Origin: Lentisphaerae bacterium ADurb.Bin242
GTDB lineage: Bacteria; Verrucomicrobiota; Lentisphaeria; Victivallales; UBA1829
Length of the DNA: 49,321 nucleotides
Reading direction: 5' to 3'
Assembly: GCA_002069785.1 (NCBI GenBank)
Contig: MWCA01000040.1
Span: 1-49,321 of the forward strand
Of the stretch, positions 1 to 7,346 are shown piece by piece (the first letter of the stretch is position 1; each line of letters opens with the position of its first letter). Position numbers and translations under genes: made by a program. The notes under the pieces are model-generated. The model was given only the letters and a program-made list of their open reading frames with translations. It was not told where the DNA came from and did not search any database.

Positions 1-501
1 CGGATCGGAATCGCCCGGGCGCTGGCGGTCAATCCCCGGTTCATCGTGGCGGACGAGCCGGTGTCCGCGCTGGACGTGAGCGTGCAATCCCAGATCGTGA
101 ATCTTCTGCAGGACATCCAGAACGAAACGTCCGTGGCTTTTCTCTTCATTGCGCACGACCTGGCGGTTGTGGAACACATCAGCCGCCGGATCATGGTCAT
201 GTATCTGGGACGGATCGCGGAAAGCGGTCCGTCGCGCGAACTGTGCACGAATCCGGCGCATCCGTACACCCGCGCCCTGCTGTCCGCCGTGCCCTCGACC
301 GACCCGGCCCGGCGGCGGAGGCGGGTGATCCTGACCGGGGATGTGCCTTCTCCGCTGAATCCGCCTTCCGGGTGCCGTTTCCATACCCGCTGTCCGTTGA
401 GACAGCCCGTCTGCGAGCGCGAGGAGCCGGCTCTTCTTCCCCTCAAAGGCGACAGCGTCCGGTATTGCGCCTGCCATTTTCCCCTGACCTCCACGGAATG
501 A
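1..501 (+). CDS. Oligopeptide/dipeptide ABC transporter ATP-binding protein (C-terminal part)
   Basis: The gene is cut by the window start; the frame is open from base 1. It couples ATP hydrolysis to peptide or oligosaccharide uptake as a cytoplasmic subunit of an Opp/Dpp-type importer. Visible are the end of the ABC signature helix ([12 protein letters not shown]), Walker B with the D-loop ([14 protein letters not shown]), the switch-region His ([14 protein letters not shown]), and the oligo_HPY tail ([15 protein letters not shown]). The tail also carries the Cys pattern [15 protein letters not shown] typical of OppF/DppF-like subunits. The other transporter genes would lie upstream, outside the window. 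It converges on the ftsI gene with a gap of about 30 bases. The family is clear; the substrate cannot be read from this subunit. Confidence 0.93.
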   Translation, partial: RIGIARALAVNPRFIVADEPVSALDVSVQSQIVNLLQDIQNETSVAFLFIAHDLAVVEHISRRIMVMYLGRIAESGPSRELCTNPAHPYTRALLSAVPSTDPARRRRRVILTGDVPSPLNPPSGCRFHTRCPLRQPVCEREEPALLPLKGDSVRYCACHFPLTSTE

Positions 502-531
502 ATTTCTCCCGCGGGCGGGAAGCGGTCCGGA

Positions 532-2484
532 TCAGAGCCTCTTTTTCTTCTGCTGTTTCTGCGGGAGGGGTTTCGAGGAGGAATAGCTCCGGCCGGCGTC
601 GGCGGTCCGTTCCGCCGACTTGAGCTGACGCTGTTCCTTTTCTTCGCGTTCCCTGGCCCAGAGACGCTTCTTTTCATCCAGGATTTTCTGTTCCGCCAGT
701 TTCAGGTTGGCGTCATACGTTTCGAAATTGACGTCGGGAGGAACATGGAGATATTTGAGAGTGCGTTCCGCGATGCTCTTGAAGTAAGGCCCGGAAACGG
801 CTCCTCCGTAATAGGCTCCCTGGGGTTCGTCCGCCGTGACGAGCAGAACGAATCTCGGGTTGTCCGCGGGGACGAAGCCGACGAAGGAAGCGGTGTATTT
901 CTCATGGGAATAGACCCCGTTGACCGCCTTCTGCGCCGTGCCGGTCTTGCCGGCGACATGATACCCGCGGATGGCCGCGTTCTTGGCCGTCCCGCCCGGT
1001 TCCGTGACCCGTTTCATCATATCGACGATTTCACGGTGGGTGGACGGATTCCGGAAAAGGGCCTGACCGCGCTGGACCGGGACCTTCTGGACCTCCCCCG
1101 TGTCCGGGTTCTGAATCCGGTCCACGAAACGGAGCTGGACGGAATGCCCGCCGTTGGCCAGGATGCAGTAGGCGCGGACGATCTGGAGCGGGGAGGCGCT
1201 GATGCCTTGTCCGATGGGATAGCGCGTGATGGAGATTTTGGTCGGATTCTTGTAGAACAGTCCGATGGTCTCCGGGCGCAGCGGAGCCCCGGTTTTCTGC
1301 CCGAAGCCGAAGCCTTCCAGTGTCTTTCTCAGGTTGGGTTCGCCCAGTTCGATCGCGATTTTCGCCGTTCCGATGTTGCTGGACTGCTGGATGATCTCCG
1401 AGACAGTCAGAACGCCCATCGGGTGGGAATCCCGGAGGAGCTTTCCGGCATAGAACCAGCGCCCGTGTTCGCAGTCGAAACGGGTTTCCGGCGTCACGAC
1501 GCCGCGGTCGAGGGCTCCGGCAACGGGGAACGGCTTCATGATGGAGCCCGGCTCGAACGCCATTTCCGCGATCGGGTTCCGGGAGGTGAATTCCTTCAAT
1601 GTGGAACGGTCGTTCGGATTGAAGGTCGGACGCTGGGCCACCGCGAGAATGTCACCGGTGTAGGGATCGGCCATGACCGCGTAGGCGCGGACGGCCTTCG
1701 TGCTTTCCATGAGCTTGTCGATTTCTTCCTCCAGGATCGCCTGGATCGGCTCACGGATCGTGAGGTAAAGATTGTAGCCGTCGTGTTCCTTTTTCTTGGA
1801 GACTTCGCCGAAGGAAAGGGGAATCCCGTCCCGGCTCCGTTCATACTTCATTTTTCCGGCCACGGAACTCATATTCCGGTCGTAGAACTTTTCCAGGCCG
1901 CTTCGGGCAATCACACGGTCGCGGTCGATGTTCGTGAATCCGAGAATGTTGGAAAGCATCTCATTCTTCGGATAGGTCCGCTTCATGTTCACGAGGCACT
2001 TGATCCCCCGGAGATTGGCTTTCATGATGTTCAGGCGGTGCCGCTCGAATTTGTTGAATTCGATGTAGTTGTCGATCAGCACATAACGGCGTTCGACCAC
2101 TTTTTTTGTGCCGTCTTTTTCCGTGACGATGGTTTTCTTCCGGTTCAGCTGCCGGAACAGGCGGTCTTCATCGACGGACAGTTCCCTGGCGAGGAATGCG
2201 GCGGTTTCGCGGCACTCCTTTTCGCTGGTGATTGCGGAGGGATCGCCGATCACGCAGCCGTAGGGGGTGTTGCCCACCAGCAGATTCCCGTCATAGTCGA
2301 AAATCTCTCCGCGGATTCCGTCGTATTCCTTTTCGATCGTGTATTTCGCCTTGGCCTTGGAAAACAATTCCTCATGACGGAGAATCTGAACGGTGTACAA
2401 ATGGTAGACCAGCAGTACAAAAAGAAGCCCGAACAGCCAGCAGGCCACTTTGATGCGGATGCCGATGCTTCTGTATCCCGTCAT
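532..2484 (-). CDS. ftsI: Penicillin-binding protein, FtsI/PBP3-type septal transpeptidase
   Basis: This class B penicillin-binding protein cross-links septal peptidoglycan. It has 650 residues: a short cytoplasmic start, one membrane anchor at about residues 11-30 (ACWLFGLLFVLLVYHLYTV), a dimerisation domain, then the transpeptidase domain. All three active-site motifs are visible: SxxK in EPGSIMKPF, SxN in QSSNIGTAK, and KTG in VAGKTGTAQKA. The tail is Lys/Gln-rich (KQQKKKRL) and there is no PASTA domain. The ATG is preceded by AGGTG. It is the last gene of the mraZ operon, 21 bases after the FtsL-like gene. In many bacteria murE follows here; in this window the cluster stops and an oppositely oriented ABC transporter gene follows. 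Confidence 0.95.
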   Translation of the reverse strand: MTGYRSIGIRIKVACWLFGLLFVLLVYHLYTVQILRHEELFSKAKAKYTIEKEYDGIRGEIFDYDGNLLVGNTPYGCVIGDPSAITSEKECRETAAFLARELSVDEDRLFRQLNRKKTIVTEKDGTKKVVERRYVLIDNYIEFNKFERHRLNIMKANLRGIKCLVNMKRTYPKNEMLSNILGFTNIDRDRVIARSGLEKFYDRNMSSVAGKMKYERSRDGIPLSFGEVSKKKEHDGYNLYLTIREPIQAILEEEIDKLMESTKAVRAYAVMADPYTGDILAVAQRPTFNPNDRSTLKEFTSRNPIAEMAFEPGSIMKPFPVAGALDRGVVTPETRFDCEHGRWFYAGKLLRDSHPMGVLTVSEIIQQSSNIGTAKIAIELGEPNLRKTLEGFGFGQKTGAPLRPETIGLFYKNPTKISITRYPIGQGISASPLQIVRAYCILANGGHSVQLRFVDRIQNPDTGEVQKVPVQRGQALFRNPSTHREIVDMMKRVTEPGGTAKNAAIRGYHVAGKTGTAQKAVNGVYSHEKYTASFVGFVPADNPRFVLLVTADEPQGAYYGGAVSGPYFKSIAERTLKYLHVPPDVNFETYDANLKLAEQKILDEKKRLWAREREEKEQRQLKSAERTADAGRSYSSSKPLPQKQQKKKRL

Positions 2485-2505
2485 ATTTCACCTGGAAAAA
2501 GCGTT

Positions 2506-2967
2506 TCAGCGCTTTTTGCTGATTTGTGCATATTCTTCCGCGGTCCGTTTCTTAATTCCGTTCTCCGAGGAAAGCTTCTGTTTCAACACCTTCTTGCGGG
2601 GGATCGGGGGATCCATCAGGGAGACGTAGGAAATCTGACGGTAGTCCGCCTCGCGGAGTCCCAGCTGGTAACGGGTGATTTTCGCGCTGATGCTCGGCCA
2701 GGCGGTCAGTTCCTCGCGGCGGTTCCGCAAGTTGTAGACCTGAATGTTCAGCTCCTTGAGCTGGGTGCGGATCTGGGCGGCCCTCTTGTTGAGCGCTTCG
2801 ATCTTCGCGTTGAAGTTGATCCGGTAGGCGACCGCGCAGAAGATCAGCAGACAGATCAGGCTGATCCGTACGGCAAATCCCAGCAGCCACGGTTTGGAGT
2901 GATGCGGCCGGACCGGCGTGATGTGCTCGACGCCGTCGCTCTTCAGTGTTTTGGTATAAGTGTTCAT
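2506..2967 (-). CDS. ftsL: FtsL-like cell division protein
   Basis: This 153-residue bitopic membrane protein sits between rsmH and ftsI, the usual place of ftsL. It has a cytoplasmic N-terminus of about 30 residues, one transmembrane segment (about residues 31-48, FAVRISLICLLIFCAVAY), then a heptad-like stretch (about 53-85, KIEALNKRAAQIRTQLKEL) that suggests the periplasmic coiled coil FtsL uses to bind FtsB/DivIC. The C-terminal 65 residues (PIPRKKVLKQKL and a Lys-rich end) are longer than in E. coli FtsL. FtsL sequences are poorly conserved, so the call rests on position, size and topology. The family's role is as scaffold linking early and late divisome proteins. Confidence 0.75.
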   Translation of the reverse strand: MNTYTKTLKSDGVEHITPVRPHHSKPWLLGFAVRISLICLLIFCAVAYRINFNAKIEALNKRAAQIRTQLKELNIQVYNLRNRREELTAWPSISAKITRYQLGLREADYRQISYVSLMDPPIPRKKVLKQKLSSENGIKKRTAEEYAQISKKR

Positions 2968-3009
2968 TGTCTCCGCCTGTATTGAAATTTGGTTGAAGTT
3001 TGATAAAGT

Positions 3010-3969
3010 TTATTGCAGCTTGCGCGCCCCCCGGAGTTTGGCACAGGCCGCCCTCGGATTGGCCCGGAGTTCGTCTTTTTCCGCCGTGACGGGTTTCCGG
3101 GTGAGGATCTCCAGCTTCGGATGCCAGTTGCAAATGCACACCGGACACCCCGGCGGACATTTGCATTTCATCGCCATGTCGTTCATGAAACGCTTGACGA
3201 TGCGGTCCTCCAGCGAATGAAAGCTGATGACTGCCAGTACTCCGCCCGGATTCAGAAGCTCCGTCGCCGCCTCCAGTGCGCTTTGGAGCTGCCCGAGTTC
3301 ATCGTTGACCTCGATCCGGAGCGCCTGAAAACAGAGAGTCGGAGCCGGAGGCGCCCCGCGGCGCGCGGAACGTTTCAGCACTTTGTCGCAGACTTCCGCG
3401 AACTGGAAGGTCGTCTCGAAGGGTTTTTCTTCCCGTTTTTCAACGACCGCCCGGGCCAGGAACCGTGCTTCGCGGAGTTCGCCGTATTCGCGGAAAATCC
3501 GCTCGAGCGCTTTTCCGTCGTAGGTGTTCAGAACCCGCGCCGCGGTCCGTTCCGTCCCGGTGTCCATGCGCATGTCGAGGGGGCCGTTGGAACGGAAGGA
3601 GAACCCCCGCTTCGGGTCGTCGATTTGCGGAGAGGATACCCCCAGGTCCATCAGGATGGCGTCCGCGCCGTCCCAGCCGGCCTGTTCCGCGACTTGGGAA
3701 AGATGGGCGAAGTCGCTTTGGACGAGCGTGATCCGGTCGGCGGCGAATGCAAGATTTTCCCGGCTGCGCGCGATGGCCTCGGGATCGCGGTCCAGTCCGA
3801 GAAGACGGGCTTCCGGATTCTGCCGGAGGACCCGTGCGCTGTGGCCGCCGCGGCCGAGCGTACAGTCGATCATGCGGAACCTGCCGGACGTCCTTCCCTC
3901 CGTGAGAAGGGATACGGTCTGTTCGGCGAGAACCGGAATGTGGCTGAACTCAGTGTGTCCGGAATTCAT
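3010..3969 (-). CDS. rsmH: 16S rRNA (cytosine(1402)-N(4))-methyltransferase RsmH
   Basis: RsmH (MraW) methylates the N4 of C1402 in the 16S rRNA P-site using S-adenosylmethionine. The chosen ATG gives 319 residues beginning MNSGHTEFSHIPVLAEQTV. The open frame extends further upstream, but that stretch lies inside mraZ. The ATG is one base after the mraZ stop and is preceded by GGGAGG in the mraZ 3' end. Family motifs are visible: HIPVL near the start, the SAM loop DCTLGRGGHS, GLDRDPEAI, DLGVSSPQIDDPKRGFSF, and ALRIEVNDEL with ISFHSLEDRIVKRF. The Cys-rich CKCPPGCPVCIC near the C-terminus is common in this family. It is translationally linked to mraZ. Confidence 0.96.
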   Translation of the reverse strand: MNSGHTEFSHIPVLAEQTVSLLTEGRTSGRFRMIDCTLGRGGHSARVLRQNPEARLLGLDRDPEAIARSRENLAFAADRITLVQSDFAHLSQVAEQAGWDGADAILMDLGVSSPQIDDPKRGFSFRSNGPLDMRMDTGTERTAARVLNTYDGKALERIFREYGELREARFLARAVVEKREEKPFETTFQFAEVCDKVLKRSARRGAPPAPTLCFQALRIEVNDELGQLQSALEAATELLNPGGVLAVISFHSLEDRIVKRFMNDMAMKCKCPPGCPVCICNWHPKLEILTRKPVTAEKDELRANPRAACAKLRGARKLQ

Positions 3970-3970
3970 T

Positions 3971-4447
3971 TTACCGGCCTCCCGCGGGTTCGGGCAGTTC
4001 GTTGATCCGCTGCATGACGTCGAAGAAATCGTTGTTTTCGCTTTCATTCAGGGACTGCCAGCCTTCGGGCGTCCAGAGCTGGATGTGCCAGAAGGCGCCG
4101 ACCAGAACGATCTTGTCCCGGAAGCCTCCGTGGTCCAGCAGTTTCTGCGAGATTTGAATCCGTCCCTGCTTGTCGCACACGCAATTTTGCGCGCGCGAAG
4201 CGCAAAGCGCAAGGTCCCGGAGCGGACGCGCGTCCGCCAGCGACATTTTCTGGGCTTTGAGGATCACCTGTTCGTAGAAGGTTTCCCGGGGAATCAGCTG
4301 TACAATATGTTCCTTGGCCGGAAGGAGATAGAAAACCGTTTCCCCCTCTTTCCTGCGCCATTCCGACGGGATGGCCACTCTGCGCTGCGAATCGATCGTG
4401 TGCGTAAAGTGATCGACAAAACAAAATTGTTCCCTCAGTTCCGCCAT
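3971..4447 (-). CDS. mraZ: Transcriptional regulator MraZ
   Basis: MraZ is a ring-forming AbrB-like DNA-binding protein that controls its own dcw operon. The ATG at 4447 gives 158 residues. A GTG at 4474 would extend it by nine, but that codon lies inside the operator repeats, while the ATG has GGATGGGG just upstream. The first SpoVT/AbrB unit is visible as HTIDSQRRVAIPSEWR, matching the family D-S-K-G-R motif. A second unit has NCVCDKQGRIQISQKLLDHGGF. The C-terminus (WTPEGWQSLNESEN) resembles the family ending. It heads the operon mraZ-rsmH-ftsL-ftsI, and its own binding repeats lie immediately upstream. Confidence 0.93.
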   Translation of the reverse strand: MAELREQFCFVDHFTHTIDSQRRVAIPSEWRRKEGETVFYLLPAKEHIVQLIPRETFYEQVILKAQKMSLADARPLRDLALCASRAQNCVCDKQGRIQISQKLLDHGGFRDKIVLVGAFWHIQLWTPEGWQSLNESENNDFFDVMQRINELPEPAGGR

Positions 4448-4471
4448 TGGACCCCATCCGTCTCTTATTTG

Positions 4472-4517
4472 CACCTAAACTCCCCTAATTACCCCTATTC
4501 TACCCCTGATTTCCCCT
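4472..4517 (-). promoter_or_regulatory. MraZ-type operator: tandem GGGG boxes
   Basis: On the minus strand there are four GGGG blocks (plus-strand CCCC at 4482-4485, 4492-4495, 4503-4506 and 4513-4516) and a degenerate fifth, GGTG at 4472-4475. They repeat every 10, 10, 11 and 10 bases, one per DNA turn. MraZ in E. coli and Mycoplasma binds tandem G-rich boxes with about 10-base spacing in front of its own gene. That this is the autoregulatory site is inferred from position and periodicity. Confidence 0.8.
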
Positions 4518-4524
4518 TTTGCAA
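4497..4524 (-). promoter_or_regulatory. mraZ operon promoter
   Basis: On the minus strand there is a -35 box TTGCAA (4519-4524), a 16-base spacer and a -10 box TAGAAT (4497-4502). The promoter lies inside the G-box repeats, so MraZ bound there would compete with RNA polymerase. The start site would be near 4490. Confidence 0.65.
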
Positions 4525-4576
4525 GCGTTTTTTCAAAAAAAAATGATTTTTTTGGAGTTTTTTTTGAATTCGGGCG

Positions 4577-4617
4577 GAAAAAAGGATCATGACGGCCTGC
4601 CGGAGCCGTTATGATCC
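4577..4617 (-). terminator. Rho-independent terminator after the SDR/aldolase/dehydratase operon
   Basis: A 13-base inverted repeat (4584-4596 with 4605-4617, one G-T wobble, 8-base loop) is followed on the minus strand by a T-run (plus-strand A-run 4577-4583). It lies about 40 bases beyond the SDR stop codon and would end transcription before it runs into the mraZ promoter. The plus strand also has an A/T-rich flank, but no gene reads that way. Confidence 0.85.
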
Positions 4618-4656
4618 CTGAAAAAAAACAATGAATTTTTATTGCATGCCGCCGGG

Positions 4657-5403
4657 TTACGCCGGGAAATGGAATCCGCTGTTGAGGTTGACGGTTTCAC
4701 CGGTCATGGCGCCGCACCGGAGGGTGTTCACCACGCACTCGGCGACCTCATCGGCGTCCGCCGCGCGATGGAGGGGGAAGGTTTCGAGCTTCTGCCGGAT
4801 TTGTTCTTCCGTGAGCCGGTTGTGAATGTTTTCCGTGACGACCATTCCCGGCGCGACCGTGTTGACGGTGATGCCGTATTTCCCCAGTTCGAGGGCGAAG
4901 CCGCGGGTGAGCGCATGGAGCCCGAGCTTGGAAACGGCATACGGAATCATCTTCGGCGGCACCGCCGCGTGCGCCTGGACCGACGACATGTTGACGATCC
5001 GTCCCCAGCGGCGTTCCTTCATGCCCTCCGCGACCGCGAGGATCGCAAGGTAAGCCCCGGTCAGATTCACATGAAGGAGCCGCTCGAACCACTCGCCGTC
5101 GGAAAGTCCGTCCGGTCGCTGATAGGGGTCCAGGCGCGCGTTGTTCACCAGAATGTCCACGGGAGGAACGCCGTAAAGTTTTTCCCGGAGCTCGTTCTCG
5201 CTGGAAATATCGCAGAGGAACACTTCGGCTTTCCCTCCGGCTGCCCGGAGCTCTTCGCAGACGTTCCGGACTTTGTCGGGGTTGTGGGCGCCGTTGACCA
5301 GCACGAGACATCCCTGTTTTGCCAGTGCGGCGGCGATTCTTTTTCCGATTCCCTGCGAGGAACCGGTCACCAGCGCCGTTTTTCCCTGGATGCAATCGGC
5401 CAT
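4657..5403 (-). CDS. Short-chain dehydrogenase/reductase (SDR)
   Basis: This is a 248-residue classical SDR, a cytoplasmic NAD(P)-dependent oxidoreductase. It has the cofactor loop TGSSQGIG (about residues 14-21), the structural VDILVNNA motif, the catalytic Ser in NMSSVQAH and the catalytic YAVSK motif about 14 residues later, and the GITVNTVAPGMV segment that closes the pocket. It is the third gene of an operon with a galactonate dehydratase-like enzyme and a KDPG/KDPGal-type aldolase, four bases after the aldolase. A role in oxidising a sugar or aldonate feeding that pathway is therefore likely. The exact substrate is not determined by the sequence. Confidence 0.93.
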   Translation of the reverse strand: MADCIQGKTALVTGSSQGIGKRIAAALAKQGCLVLVNGAHNPDKVRNVCEELRAAGGKAEVFLCDISSENELREKLYGVPPVDILVNNARLDPYQRPDGLSDGEWFERLLHVNLTGAYLAILAVAEGMKERRWGRIVNMSSVQAHAAVPPKMIPYAVSKLGLHALTRGFALELGKYGITVNTVAPGMVVTENIHNRLTEEQIRQKLETFPLHRAADADEVAECVVNTLRCGAMTGETVNLNSGFHFPA

Positions 5404-5406
5404 GAT

Positions 5407-6063
5407 TTATTCTCCTTCCGTTCCCGCCAGCGCCTTCCGATGGGCGGAGGCCAGTGCTTCGATGTCTTTATAACGGTTGTCGCGGACCAGTTCCGGACGG
5501 AAAATCGAAGCTCCGGCTCCGAGAGCGCACGCGCCGGTCGAAAGCATGTCCTGAACCGTTTCCGGCGAGACTCCGCCGGTCAGCATGAACGGAATGTGGG
5601 AAAGCGGACTCATGACTGTCTTCACGTAGCGGTGTCCGCCCGGAAGGACCGGGAAGATTTTCACGAGCCCGGCTCCGCATTCCCACGCGTGCTCGATCTC
5701 GCACGGCGTGCAGGCCCCCGGAATCGGAAGCATTCCGAGTTCGCGGGTGAGCGCAATGACTTTTTCATTTGTGTTCGGGGAGAGAATGTATTCCGCACCC
5801 GCCTGACGGGCCGCCCGGACCGCATCGGTGTTCAGGACCGTGCCCGCGCCGAGCCGCAGAATTCCGCCGAAACGGGCTTGCAGCAATTTCAGCATTCGCG
5901 GAGTCTTTTCCAGCGTGTCCGGGTCGGCCGGGTCGAACGTGACTTCCAGAAGGTGTATGCCCGCCCGGATCACCGCTTCCGCGCAGTACAGAATGCGGTC
6001 TTCCGGGATTTTCCGGGCGATGACGATCAATTTTTCCTGTCGGATGTGTTCCAGTGCGTTCAT
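5407..6063 (-). CDS. dgoA: KDPG/KDPGal-type 2-keto-3-deoxy sugar-phosphate aldolase
   Basis: This is a 218-residue class I aldolase of the Eda/DgoA family, which cleaves 2-keto-3-deoxy-6-phospho-gluconate or -galactonate to pyruvate and glyceraldehyde 3-phosphate. Visible motifs are the catalytic Glu in LLEVTF, the phosphate-binding LGAGTVL, PGACTPCEIEHA, the Schiff-base Lys in LVKIFPV, and LTGGVSPETV. Its ATG overlaps the stop of the dehydratase gene by four bases (ATGA), so the two are probably translationally coupled. The galactonate reading (dgoA rather than eda) comes from the dehydratase neighbour. No kinase for the keto-deoxy acid is in the operon, so it would have to act from elsewhere. 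Confidence 0.9.
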   Translation of the reverse strand: MNALEHIRQEKLIVIARKIPEDRILYCAEAVIRAGIHLLEVTFDPADPDTLEKTPRMLKLLQARFGGILRLGAGTVLNTDAVRAARQAGAEYILSPNTNEKVIALTRELGMLPIPGACTPCEIEHAWECGAGLVKIFPVLPGGHRYVKTVMSPLSHIPFMLTGGVSPETVQDMLSTGACALGAGASIFRPELVRDNRYKDIEALASAHRKALAGTEGE

Positions 6064-7238
6064 TTCTGGATTCCCTTGAAGTAATAGACGGTATCCTCTT
6101 TCGGGCGGATGTCGGTCAGGTTGCCGGTGTAGTGACGGAGGTTGCGCGGCTTGTAAGGATGTTTTTGAACGGCCTCCTCATGGATTTCGATTCCGAGGCC
6201 GGGTTTGTCGGGAATCCGGAGGAAGCCGTCTTCGAAAACGACCTCCTCGTCGGAGAAATCCTTCCGGAAGGAGCCGTCGGTCAGCATGATTTCGTGAATC
6301 AGGAAATTCGGCGTGCACGCGGCCAGCTGGAGGATCGCGGCATTGGAGACGGGTCCGCTGGGATTATGGAAGGAGACGGGGATATGGCGGGCCTCGGCCA
6401 TGGCGGCGATCTTTTTGGATTCGAGAATGCCGCCCGCGTGAAAGATGTCCGGCTGAACGATGTCGACCGCGTTTTTGTTGAAAAGATCGTTGAATCCGAA
6501 CTTGGTGTAGACCCGTTCCCCGGCGGCGACGGGAATATCCGACTTCGCACGGACGGCCGCCAGCGCGTCGAAGTTGTCCGGCGGGCAGGGCTCTTCCAGA
6601 AGCATCGGTTTGAACGGGGTGAGTTCGCGGGCAATCGCCGCGCCCGTGTAAGGATTGAAGCGGCCGTGACATTCGATCAGGAGGTCGATGTGCGGCCCGA
6701 CCGCCTCCCGGACGGCTCCGACGGTTTCCACGGACTTTTCGAGCTCTTCATTGCTCAGTGTCATGTGCGCTTTCCCGAAAGGGTCCCATTTCAGCGCCTT
6801 GACGCCCAGCGCGACGGTCTCCCGCGCCTTGGCCGCGAACTCGGCGGGCTCGCGCGCCCCGGTGAACCAGGCGTTGGCATACATTTTGACCCGGTCGCGC
6901 ATTTTTCCTCCGAGGAGGGCGTAAACGGGCGCGTTGAAGTATTTGCCGGTGATGTCCCACAGGGCCATTTCGATGCCGCTGACGGCGGACGTCAGGACCG
7001 GGCCCCCTTTCCAGTAGATGTCGCGGCAGACCTCGAAACACATGCGCTCGATTTCCATCGGATTGCGCCCGATAATGAGGCGTTTGAGGTCTTCCACGCA
7101 TCCGGAAAGCGCCATTTCCTGGGTGCCGAGGGAGGCTTCCCCCCAGCCGTGAAGCCCTTCGTCGGTTTCGACCTTCACGAAGGTCCAGTTTGTGCGGAAC
7201 GCATCGCATACAAAAGTCTTGATGTCGGTGATTTTCAT
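6060..7238 (-). CDS. dgoD: Galactonate dehydratase-like enolase-superfamily enzyme
   Basis: This 392-residue enzyme is of the mandelate racemase/muconate lactonising group, closest in architecture to D-galactonate dehydratase, which makes 2-keto-3-deoxygalactonate. The capping domain opens with MKITDIKTFVCDAF and GLHGWGEASLG. Metal-site candidates are LLIECHGRFN, LLEEPCPP and VAAGERVYT. The catalytic His of the GalD subgroup is in VSFHNPSGPVSNAA. The first metal ligand appears as Glu where E. coli DgoD has Asp (DFHGR), a conservative change. SD AAGGAG precedes the ATG. It heads the operon dehydratase-aldolase-SDR and is divergent from a PocR-AraC regulator. Related aldonates such as gluconate or rhamnonate are possible substrates. 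Confidence 0.87.
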   Translation of the reverse strand: MKITDIKTFVCDAFRTNWTFVKVETDEGLHGWGEASLGTQEMALSGCVEDLKRLIIGRNPMEIERMCFEVCRDIYWKGGPVLTSAVSGIEMALWDITGKYFNAPVYALLGGKMRDRVKMYANAWFTGAREPAEFAAKARETVALGVKALKWDPFGKAHMTLSNEELEKSVETVGAVREAVGPHIDLLIECHGRFNPYTGAAIARELTPFKPMLLEEPCPPDNFDALAAVRAKSDIPVAAGERVYTKFGFNDLFNKNAVDIVQPDIFHAGGILESKKIAAMAEARHIPVSFHNPSGPVSNAAILQLAACTPNFLIHEIMLTDGSFRKDFSDEEVVFEDGFLRIPDKPGLGIEIHEEAVQKHPYKPRNLRHYTGNLTDIRPKEDTVYYFKGIQK

Positions 7239-7281
7239 GGGCGGACTCCTTGATTTTTTGGAATTTCTTTGGACAATATAC

Positions 7282-7311
7282 TTGAAAAAGGCATGGAAAA
7301 CTATATATATT
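7282..7311 (+). promoter_or_regulatory. Probable promoter of the PocR-AraC regulator
   Basis: TTGAAA (7282-7287), an 18-base spacer and TATATT (7306-7311) lie about 35 bases before the regulator's ATG. The AT-rich 7239-7346 gap must also hold the opposing dehydratase promoter. No strong -35/-10 pair was seen on the minus strand, which would fit an activator-dependent promoter there. Confidence 0.5.
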
Positions 7312-7346
7312 ATGCTGTATATGCCTCAAATGATGCTGGGGGGAAG

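Noticed and set aside
745..2985. Long plus-strand open frame of 746 codons opposite ftsI and ftsL
   Set aside because: It is the antisense shadow of two clear genes in GC-rich DNA, with no family motif and no start signal.
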